Part shown: positions 1 through 5,050 of the stretch, piece by piece
Position numbering within the stretch: position 1 is the first letter of the stretch
Layout: every line of letters starts with the position of its first letter
Source of the DNA: Prevotellaceae bacterium
Lineage (GTDB): Bacteria; Bacteroidota; Bacteroidia; Bacteroidales; Paludibacteraceae
Assembly (NCBI GenBank): GCA_031270565.1
Contig: JAISXJ010000058.1
Location: 1 to 16,506, forward strand
Direction: 5' to 3'
DNA: 16,506 bases
Translations under genes and position numbers: made by a program
The notes under the pieces: generated by a model
Told to the model about the DNA's origin: nothing
What the model saw: the letters and a program-made list of their open reading frames with translations, nothing else
Databases searched by the model: none

Positions 1-2
1 AG

Positions 3-107
3 CCTCATAACGACAGTACTATGACCCAAACGCTGCTCTTAACGCCGGCGCATCGGCGCATCGCCCCCCTATTTGATATGGATTTCTGGAATCGGGTGTC
101 CCAGTGA
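3..107 (+). CDS. 3' end of an unidentified gene (partial)
   Basis: A reading frame is open from the window's left edge and stops with TGA at 105-107, giving about 34 codons that end in DFWNRVSQ. The base composition is richer in G+C than the repeat-filled DNA that follows, which fits coding sequence. An in-frame ATG lies at 21, so a very short complete gene is formally possible, but the frame stays open upstream and a truncated larger gene is more likely. I do not recognise the family and assign no function. Confidence 0.4.
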   Translation, partial: PHNDSTMTQTLLLTPAHRRIAPLFDMDFWNRVSQ

Positions 108-185
108 CGAAGTCAGGAGGGTTGTTTCGTGTCATCTGTGTTCTATTTTTTATTTTTGAACACTGATAACGCAGATTAGACACGA

Positions 186-241
186 TTTACACGGATAGAA
201 ATCATGTGTTTATCTGTTAAATCTGTGTCATCTGTGTTCTG
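186..241 (+). repeat. 56-bp intergenic repeat, copy 1 (see 4726-4781)
   Basis: This block begins TTTACACGGATAGAAATC and ends with two ATCTGTG(T) phrases. It matches 4726-4781 in the same orientation apart from a few bases near its centre. Its left part and the reverse complement of its right part are both variants of ACAGATTTAACAGAT, so a single strand could fold back imperfectly. It is a non-coding dispersed element of unknown function. Confidence 0.8.
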
Positions 242-242
242 G

Positions 243-283
243 TTTTTCTATTGATATTGAAGTCGTAACCGGCTAATAGCGCA
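243..283 (+). repeat. 41-bp direct repeat, copy 1 of 2
   Basis: This copy runs from TTTTTCTATTGATATTGAAG to AATAGCGCA and matches 356-396 with two differences. In this copy the small central inverted repeat is partly degraded (GTCGTAACCGGC). Confidence 0.8.
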
Positions 284-284
284 C

Positions 285-307
285 ATTATTCACTATTCGT
301 TATTCAC
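285..307 (-). repeat. Dispersed GTGAATAACGAATAGTGAATAAT repeat
   Basis: Read on the minus strand, this matches the short element also found at 413-446, 4012-4028, 4581-4603, 4864-4886, 13515-13545 and 16468-16494, in both orientations. It lies only in intergenic DNA. Confidence 0.75.
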
Positions 308-320
308 CATAAAAGTATAT

Positions 321-332
321 GTCCTAACGGAC
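321..332. repeat. Small hairpin, GTCC-taac-GGAC
   Basis: A perfect four-base stem flanks a TAAC loop and is followed by an A-run. The counterpart at 4801-4812 has the same loop and A-run but a GCCC/GGGC stem, so a paired position has changed on both sides together. Confidence 0.6.
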
Positions 333-355
333 AAAAACGCTTGTTTTAAAGCCGT

Positions 356-396
356 TTTTTCTATTGATATTGAAGCCGTAAACGGCTAATAGCGCA
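356..396 (+). repeat. 41-bp direct repeat, copy 2 of 2
   Basis: This is the second copy of the 243-283 repeat. Here the centre forms the perfect 12-base palindrome GCCGTAAACGGC. The copies are 113 bases apart start to start. Confidence 0.8.
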
Positions 397-412
397 GCAT
401 CTTTCATTATGT

Positions 413-446
413 CACTATTCACTATTCACTATTCACTATTCGTTAT
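413..446 (-). repeat. Dispersed repeat, locally multiplied
   Basis: The phrase CACTATT is reiterated here before CGTTATG, so this is an expanded copy of the dispersed element. It is followed by an 'ACACTCTAATAACTAAAAACT'-like stretch, whose variants also recur at 4816-4860, on the opposite strand at 3989-4008 and at 13552-13570. Confidence 0.65.
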
Positions 447-491
447 GTCACTAAAAACTACACTCTAATAACTAAAAACTAAAAAAAGGTG

Positions 492-499
492 TACCTTTG
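492..499 (+). promoter_or_regulatory. Bacteroidota -7 promoter element (TACCTTTG)
   Basis: TACCTTTG fits the TAnnTTTG consensus of the Bacteroidota primary sigma factor. It lies 53 bases before the transporter start. I do not see a convincing TTTG -33 element at the usual distance, so only the downstream half is supported. Confidence 0.55.
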
Positions 500-552
500 C
501 GACGTTTTTCTTATGACACAGAAATTAATCAAATCTTAAAACAAACTATTTT

Positions 553-2220
553 ATGACACAGAAAACAGTAACCTTGCTTCGCGATTCCGCCGCAGCACGC
601 TGGACAGCTCTGCTTTTGCTGGCGTTCGCCATGTTTTGTTCGTATATCTTTATGGATATACTTTCCCCTGTTAAAGACTTAATGCAATCCACTCGCGGCT
701 GGGATTCAACGGCGTTTGGCACGATGCAGGGGTCGGAAACGTTTTTGAACGTATTTATCTTTTTCCTGATTTTTGCAGGCATTATTTTAGACAAGATGGG
801 CGTGCGTTTCACAGCCGTTTTGTCGGGTCTGGTTATGTTAGCAGGCGCTTTGGTTAAATGGTATGCGGTCTCGGAAGCATTTCAGGGGTCAGATTTGGAG
901 ATATGGTTTACAAACAATCTGAACTATATTCCGGGATTCGATGAACTTGGGATTTCGCCCTTTTACAGAGAAATGCCTGCGTCAGCCAAGTTAGCCTCCG
1001 TCGGTTTTATGGTCTTCGGATGCGGCGTAGAAATGGCTGGTATCACCGTTTCGCGCGGTATCGTGAAATGGTTCAAGGGCAGAGAAATGGCTTTAGCAAT
1101 GGGTTCCGAAATGGCTTTGGCGCGTCTGGGCGTTGCTACCTGTATGATTTTTTCACCCTTTATTGCCCGAGCAGACATCTTTGACGGAGCAAGTGTCTCC
1201 CATTCGGTTGCCTTCGGCGTGATTCTGCTGATGATTGCGCTGATAATGTTTATCGTTTATTTCTTTATGGATAAAAAATTAGACGCTCAAACAGGCGAAG
1301 CGGAAGAGAAGGACGACCCGTTCAAAATAAGAGATTTGGGGAAAATCCTTTCAAGCAGCGGATTCTGGTTAGTTGCCCTGCTTTGCGTGCTTTATTATTC
1401 GGCAATCTTTCCGTTCCAGAAATACGCCGTCAATATGTTACAGTGCAATCTGACTTTCACTGCGCCTGACAAAGCGAGTTTCTGGGCGTCCAATTCTGTG
1501 ATTATCATACAGTATATCATAATGCTGGTTGTTGCCGCTGCTGCTTTTGCAAGCAATTTCAGTAAGAAAAAACTGAAAATAACATTGCTGGCGGTTTCCG
1601 TTTTGTCATTAATAACATTCTGTTTTATGGGATATATGCGTCAGTCGGCAGAAACAATCTTTGCCGTCTTCCCGTTGTTAGCCGTTGGCATTACGCCCAT
1701 ACTCGGAAAATATGTTGACACCAAAGGCAAGGCAGCGTCTATGCTGATGATTGGTTCAATTCTACTGATTGTCTGTCATCTGACATTCGCCTTTGTGCTG
1801 CCGATGTTCAAGGGAAGTCCCATTGGCGGAGTGGTCATTGCCTATCTGACCATTCTGGTGCTTGGCTCTTCGTTCTCGTTAGTCCCCGCGTCTCTGTGGC
1901 CTTCTGTTCCGAAATTGGTTGACAGCAAGGTAATCGGCTCGGCTTATGCCCTTATCTTCTGGATACAGAATATCGGCTTGTGGCTGTTCCCGTTGCTGAT
2001 TGGCAAAATTTTAGACGCATCAAACCCTGAAATTGTCTCGGCGTTAAAAGACGGCTCAATGACTCCCGAAGTTGCGGCAACATCCTACAACTACACCAAT
2101 CCGCTGTTGATGCTGGCACTGCTTGGCGTTGCGGCGCTGATTCTGGGCTTCGTGCTTAAAGCCGTTGACAAGAAAAAGAAACTCGGTTTGGAGTTGCCAA
2201 ACATAAGTGAGGCACATTAA
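553..2220 (+). CDS. MFS transporter, possibly MFSD1-like
   Basis: This 555-residue inner-membrane protein has about 12 hydrophobic segments, for example near residues 19-38, 64-79, 86-104, 147-165, 218-238, 270-288, 314-334, 342-360, 395-417, 425-448 and 460-486, with another near 515-545. DKMGVRF (80-86) is the loop 2-3 signature of the major facilitator superfamily, and a related basic loop KGREMALAMG lies at 175-184. Residues 449-456 (WPSVPKLV) followed by IGSAYALIFWIQN resemble the late helices of MFSD1-type dipeptide transporters. That substrate link is an inference from memory of the family. A large extra-membrane loop (about 106-146) and a charged central loop (239-265) are visible. 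The ATG at 553 follows an AT-rich leader, as is usual in the phylum. The gene is monocistronic, with a structured element just after its stop. Confidence 0.85.
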   Translation: MTQKTVTLLRDSAAARWTALLLLAFAMFCSYIFMDILSPVKDLMQSTRGWDSTAFGTMQGSETFLNVFIFFLIFAGIILDKMGVRFTAVLSGLVMLAGALVKWYAVSEAFQGSDLEIWFTNNLNYIPGFDELGISPFYREMPASAKLASVGFMVFGCGVEMAGITVSRGIVKWFKGREMALAMGSEMALARLGVATCMIFSPFIARADIFDGASVSHSVAFGVILLMIALIMFIVYFFMDKKLDAQTGEAEEKDDPFKIRDLGKILSSSGFWLVALLCVLYYSAIFPFQKYAVNMLQCNLTFTAPDKASFWASNSVIIIQYIIMLVVAAAAFASNFSKKKLKITLLAVSVLSLITFCFMGYMRQSAETIFAVFPLLAVGITPILGKYVDTKGKAASMLMIGSILLIVCHLTFAFVLPMFKGSPIGGVVIAYLTILVLGSSFSLVPASLWPSVPKLVDSKVIGSAYALIFWIQNIGLWLFPLLIGKILDASNPEIVSALKDGSMTPEVAATSYNYTNPLLMLALLGVAALILGFVLKAVDKKKKLGLELPNISEAH

Positions 2221-2257
2221 CCACGCCATTTATTACTTATTCGGAACTTTATGGGAA

Positions 2258-2369
2258 CTTCTAAAAATTGCTTTTTCTGCGTTACGCTCTTTCGGTAAAA
2301 TGCTCATTTACGTCAGTAAACTCCGCTTTTACCTCAATGGCAAGCCTTGAAAAATCTAATTTTTAGAAG
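2258..2369. repeat. Nested-palindrome intergenic element
   Basis: Three inverted pairs nest inside one another. The outermost, CTTCTAAAAATT (2258-2269) with AATTTTTAGAAG (2358-2369), is a perfect 12-base pair and is extended by TTTTTC (2272-2277) with GAAAAA (2349-2354). The middle pair is GGTAAAA (2294-2300) with TTTTACC (2327-2333). The innermost is TTTAC-gtca-GTAAA (2307-2320). The whole could fold into one long rod and may be a MITE/REP-like element. It could also act as a transcript end for the transporter gene. No coding frame is evident in it. Confidence 0.7.
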
Positions 2370-2431
2370 CCCCCTTATGTTTGACTTCCGAAAGGTCGGG
2401 CATAAAGTTCTGTTTAATGTCTGTTTGCCTC

Positions 2432-3136
2432 ATGAAAGGAATACTCTATTTGATACCGACAACTCTGTCCGACGCGCCGCCGGAACGTGTGATGCCTTCG
2501 GGCAATAGCGCTATTGTTTCCGGCATCCGTTTTTTTGTGGTGGAGAATATTCGGACGGCGCGTCGGTTTCTGAAGCTGATGAATCCGGAAACGGAGATAG
2601 ATACGCTCACCTTTTTCGAGTTGAACACACATACGCCTGCCGAAGAAAAGTCCGTTTTCCTGCAGCCGCTTCACGACGGTTATGATGTGGGTATTCTCTC
2701 GGAAGCCGGTTGTCCGGCGGTGGCAGACCCGGGTGCGGAGATAGTTTCAATGGCGCAGGCATGCGGCATCAGGGTAGCGCCGTTAGTGGGGCCGTCGAGC
2801 ATCCTGCTGGCTCTGATGGGTAGCGGGTTCAACGGACAACGGTTTGCCTTTGAAGGCTATTTGCCAATCGACCGTCAAGCCCGCACATCGCGACTGAAAC
2901 AGCTTGAAAAACGCATCAGCTCCGAGCAACAGACGCAGATATTCATCGAAACGCCCTATCGCAACCGTGTTTTGATAGAAGATATGCTGCGTACGCTTCA
3001 ACCGGCTACAAAATTGTGCATCGCTGCCGACCTCACTGCCGACAGTCAGTTTTTGCAGACAAAAACCATTGCTCAGTGGCGAGAACATTTACCGGACGTA
3101 CATAAACGTCCCTGTATTTTTTTACTTTATCAGTAA
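2432..3136 (+). CDS. RsmI-family (tetrapyrrole methylase fold) SAM-dependent methyltransferase
   Basis: This 234-residue cytoplasmic protein has the fold of RsmI, which 2'-O-methylates a cytidine of 16S rRNA. The family motifs appear in order: LYLIPTT (5-11, cf. the N-terminal strand of RsmI), SEAGCPAVADPG (90-101, cf. SDAGTPLISDPG), VGPSS (119-123, SAM pocket), FEGYLP (140-145, cf. FEGFLP) and ETPYRN (173-178, cf. ESPHR). It is shorter than classic RsmI and lacks its C-terminal extension. Bacteroidota often have such a short paralogue, so its exact target is uncertain and I give no symbol. The ATG at 2432 is preferred because MKGILYLIP aligns with the family N-terminus. A TTG start at 2381 would add 17 unrelated residues. 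fabG follows after 41 bases on the same strand, so the two may be co-transcribed. Confidence 0.82.
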   Translation: MKGILYLIPTTLSDAPPERVMPSGNSAIVSGIRFFVVENIRTARRFLKLMNPETEIDTLTFFELNTHTPAEEKSVFLQPLHDGYDVGILSEAGCPAVADPGAEIVSMAQACGIRVAPLVGPSSILLALMGSGFNGQRFAFEGYLPIDRQARTSRLKQLEKRISSEQQTQIFIETPYRNRVLIEDMLRTLQPATKLCIAADLTADSQFLQTKTIAQWREHLPDVHKRPCIFLLYQ

Positions 3137-3177
3137 TAGAAATAATTTGACTATTGTTTAATTGATTTTTTTGAAAT

Positions 3178-3924
3178 ATGAAACTTTTAGAAGGAAAAGT
3201 CGCCGTCATTACCGGCGCAGCGCGAGGCATAGGTAAAGCTATCGCACTGAAATTTGCTGCACAGGGTGCAGCGATAGCATTCACCGATATTGTTCGTAAC
3301 GAAGCGATGTCAGACACCGAAGCGGCGCTTGTCGCACTTGGTATTAAAGCCAAAGGCTATGCCGCAAATGCCGCAAATCACGCGGATACTCTCCGTGTGG
3401 TGGATGAAATTGTTGCCGACTTCGGCAGAATTGACATTCTGGTAAATAATGCCGGCATCACCAAAGATGGCGCACTCAAACGTATGACAGAGGAACAATG
3501 GGATGCTGTTATAACGGTGAATCTCAAGTCGGTATTTAATTTCACAAAGGCTGTTCAGCCCGTTATGTGGCGTCAGGCGTGTGGCAGTGTGATAAATTTA
3601 AGTTCGGTGGTTGGTGTGTCGGGCAATGCCAATCAGTGCAATTATGCTGCATCGAAGGCAGGCATTATCGGGTTCACCAAGTCAGCTGCCAGAGAAATGG
3701 GAGTACGCGGTATCCGGCATAATGCTATCGCACCGGGTTTTATCCTTACCGAGATGACCAGCATTTTACCCGACGACGTTAAAGCGGCATGGGCGGAGAA
3801 AATTCCATTGCGTCGTGGCGGTACGCCGGACGATGTAGCGGATGTTGCCCTGTTCCTCGCCTCCGATATGTCGAGTTATCTTACCGGACAGACGTTGCTT
3901 TGCGATGGCGGTATGAATATGTAG
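3178..3924 (+). CDS. fabG: 3-oxoacyl-[acyl-carrier-protein] reductase
   Basis: This 248-residue short-chain dehydrogenase/reductase reduces 3-oxoacyl-ACP to 3-hydroxyacyl-ACP with NADPH in fatty-acid elongation, in the cytoplasm. The cofactor-binding motif TGAARGIG is at 12-19, NNAG at 90-93, and the catalytic set is Ser143, Tyr156 and Lys160 (NLSS, then YAASK). The C-terminus SYLTGQTLLCDGGMNM is the usual FabG ending. The length matches the family exactly. The annotation as FabG rather than another SDR rests on overall match and length, as no other fab genes lie nearby. A strong intrinsic terminator begins 16 bases after the stop. Confidence 0.93.
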   Translation: MKLLEGKVAVITGAARGIGKAIALKFAAQGAAIAFTDIVRNEAMSDTEAALVALGIKAKGYAANAANHADTLRVVDEIVADFGRIDILVNNAGITKDGALKRMTEEQWDAVITVNLKSVFNFTKAVQPVMWRQACGSVINLSSVVGVSGNANQCNYAASKAGIIGFTKSAAREMGVRGIRHNAIAPGFILTEMTSILPDDVKAAWAEKIPLRRGGTPDDVADVALFLASDMSSYLTGQTLLCDGGMNM

Positions 3925-3940
3925 TAACTGATTTATTATG

Positions 3941-3974
3941 AAAGCTCTCGAAAGGGGGCTTTTGTTTTGTTTTT
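3941..3974 (+). terminator. Intrinsic terminator after fabG
   Basis: AAAGCTCTC (3941-3949) pairs with GGGGGCTTT (3954-3962), with two G-U pairs, around a GAAA tetraloop. A T-rich tail broken only by single Gs runs to 3974. Confidence 0.85.
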
Positions 3975-4011
3975 GAGAGGAGCGGTTATTAGTTATTAGA
4001 GTGTAGTTATA

Positions 4012-4028
4012 TAGTGAATAACGAATAA
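4012..4028 (+). repeat. Dispersed repeat, partial copy
   Basis: TAGTGAATAACGAATAA matches the core of the dispersed element. It is preceded by TTATTAGAGTGTAGTTAT, the reverse complement of a phrase that accompanies other copies. Confidence 0.6.
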
Positions 4029-4064
4029 ATTTATTGCAACATTCAGCGTAGCCAAGTTTCTTAT

Positions 4065-4117
4065 TGCACAGAGTTACACAGAGAACACACAGAGAACACA
4101 CAGAGAGACACAGAGAA
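4065..4117. repeat. 11-bp tandem repeat (ACACAGAGAAC)
   Basis: ACACAGAGAAC occurs at 4076-4086 and 4087-4097, followed by a diverged unit from 4098 and preceded by a looser CACAGAGTT unit. It is a low-complexity, non-coding tract. Confidence 0.75.
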
Positions 4118-4187
4118 ATAAAAGACCGAAAACAATATTTTTCATTCGTTTAACAGTTAGCAGCGCGAAGTTCTTCTAACAACAAAC

Positions 4188-4226
4188 ACCCCGTGCAGCA
4201 ATCAAAAGTTGCTGCACGGGGTTTTT
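4188..4226 (-). terminator. Hairpin terminator downstream of tRNA-Cys
   Basis: ACCCCGTGCAGCAA (4188-4201) pairs perfectly over 14 bases with TTGCTGCACGGGGT (4209-4222) around a seven-base loop. It begins eight bases after the mature 3' end of the tRNA. On the minus strand the tail is GTTTGTTGTT. On the plus strand the stem runs into TTTTT, so it could also stop transcription from the left. Confidence 0.75.
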
Positions 4227-4230
4227 AGCG

Positions 4231-4302
4231 AGGTTCCTGGCGGATTCGAACCGCCGTAACCGGTTTTGCAGACCGACGCCTAAGCCACTCGGCCAAGGAA
4301 CC
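4231..4302 (-). tRNA. tRNA-Cys (anticodon GCA)
   Basis: The 72-base minus-strand sequence folds as a standard tRNA. The acceptor stem is GGTTCCT (4302-4296) with AGGAACC (4238-4232). The anticodon arm has loop CTGCAAA, giving GCA, within a TCGGT/ACCGG stem. The T arm contains GGTTCGAATCC. The discriminator base is U, the known identity base of cysteine tRNAs. CCA is not encoded. Confidence 0.95.
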
Positions 4303-4320
4303 ATGATAAATTTGTGCCTG

Positions 4321-4328
4321 CAAAGGTA
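4321..4328 (-). promoter_or_regulatory. -7 promoter element for tRNA-Cys (TACCTTTG)
   Basis: Minus-strand TACCTTTG matches TAnnTTTG and ends 18 bases before the tRNA 5' end. It is the same octamer as at 492-499. A TTG at 4345-4343 is the nearest -33 candidate but is somewhat close. Confidence 0.65.
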
Positions 4329-4725
4329 ACTATTTTTATTCTCAATCCGATAAATCCAACCATTTTTTTTCTGGAAATGTATTAATCTTTTACAACTAAT
4401 TAGCAATCAGCTATCTATATGCAATAAATTCATCATTTTGCCCGAATTACAATATTGCATTTTATTGATATTCATTAATTTATAAAGTTTTAATGCGTTA
4501 TTTCCTGCCGTTTTTTTATTGTGCAGAAAAAAAATAGCCGATTCTATAGGTTAATTCTTTTTTTGAGGCGCTATAATATAGTGAATAACGAATAGTGAAT
4601 AATACCCGTTGTGCATTTAGGAAACGATAAAAAGTCCTGCCTTTGGCTTCGCCGATTTTCAATTCAGGCAGTGACACAGTTGTCAGTTGTCAGAAAAAAA
4701 ATAATTTAGCCACGGATTACACGGA

Positions 4726-4781
4726 TTTACACGGATAGAAATCTGGCGTTTATCTGTTAAATCTGTGTCATCTGTGTTCTG
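4726..4781 (+). repeat. 56-bp intergenic repeat, copy 2
   Basis: This copy matches 186-241 and lies inside the foldback element. It is preceded here by an extra CACGGATTACACGGAT phrase. Confidence 0.8.
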
Positions 4782-4800
4782 TTTTGCCTTTGATATTTAT

Positions 4801-4812
4801 GCCCTAACGGGC
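4801..4812. repeat. Small hairpin, GCCC-taac-GGGC
   Basis: This is the partner of the hairpin at 321-332, with the same loop and A-run but a different, still complementary stem. Confidence 0.6.
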
Positions 4813-4909
4813 AAAAAACTACACTCTACACTCTAATAACTACACTCTAAACTCTAAAAAAAAATTATTCACTATTCGTTATTCACTTTATAGCGCCTCA
4901 AAAAAAGAA

Positions 4910-4921
4910 TTAACCGGTTAA
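4910..4921. promoter_or_regulatory. 12-base palindrome TTAACCGGTTAA upstream of the LysM promoter
   Basis: A perfect palindrome sits 24 bases before the -7 element, with a further TTAACC half-site at 4930-4935. A related CCGGTTAAAC...GAAAAA stretch occurs at 16356-16381. It may be an operator, but it also straddles the edge of the foldback element, so it could be a by-product of that insertion. Confidence 0.35.
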
Positions 4922-4944
4922 ACTGTTTCTTAACCGAAAAACAC

Positions 4945-4952
4945 TACTTTTG
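4945..4952 (+). promoter_or_regulatory. -7 promoter element (TACTTTTG) of the LysM-omp-addA operon
   Basis: TACTTTTG matches TAnnTTTG. It predicts a 5' leader of about 90 bases before the start at 5051. The -33 region (TGTTTC near 4924-4929) is only a weak match. Confidence 0.6.
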
Positions 4953-5050
4953 TACCATTGAGGCAAACGTCTCACACGGGCAGACGGCACGATGGAAAAC
5001 CACTGCTTGCCGGTATGCCGTTCTATCTTTCAATTTGATTACTGAACGCA

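Larger units (their letters stand above)
108..552. other. Repeat-rich intergenic region upstream of the MFS gene
   Basis: There is no credible gene in these 445 bases. They hold a block shared with 4726-4781, a 41-bp direct repeat in two copies, two copies of the dispersed GTGAATAACGAATAG-type repeat, a small hairpin at 321-332, and a TAnnTTTG promoter element just before the transporter. The stretch is AT-rich and low in complexity compared with the genes beside it. Confidence 0.8.
4549..4915. repeat. 367-bp foldback (MITE-like) element with long inverted ends
   Basis: The left arm 4549-4603 (starting GGTTAATTCTTTTTTTGAGG) and the reverse complement of the right arm 4864-4915 agree base for base except for a three-base ATA insertion in the left arm. 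Both arms end inwards with the dispersed GTGAATAACGAATAG repeat. The 260-base interior has no gene. It contains the 56-bp repeat also seen at 186-241, the GCCC-taac-GGGC hairpin and ACACTCTAATAAC phrases. I see no clear target-site duplication, so mobility is not shown. Confidence 0.75.
3925..5050. other. Long intergenic region with a tRNA gene and repeats
   Basis: These 1.1 kb have no protein gene that I can support. They contain the fabG terminator, a dispersed-repeat copy (4012-4028), an 11-bp tandem repeat (4065-4117), the tRNA-Cys unit (4188-4328), an AT-rich stretch with nothing visible (4330-4548), a 367-bp foldback element (4549-4915), the promoter for the LysM gene and its roughly 90-base leader. 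Confidence 0.85.

Noticed and set aside
2381..2431. Upstream TTG start for the methyltransferase
   Set aside because: The added 17 residues do not match the family, and the ATG at 2432 begins right at the conserved LYLIPTT strand.
4176..4406. Minus-strand protein frame over the tRNA
   Set aside because: It reads straight through tRNA-Cys and its terminator, so it is incidental.
4549..4915. Complete insertion sequence
   Set aside because: No transposase frame lies between the arms and no target-site duplication is evident.
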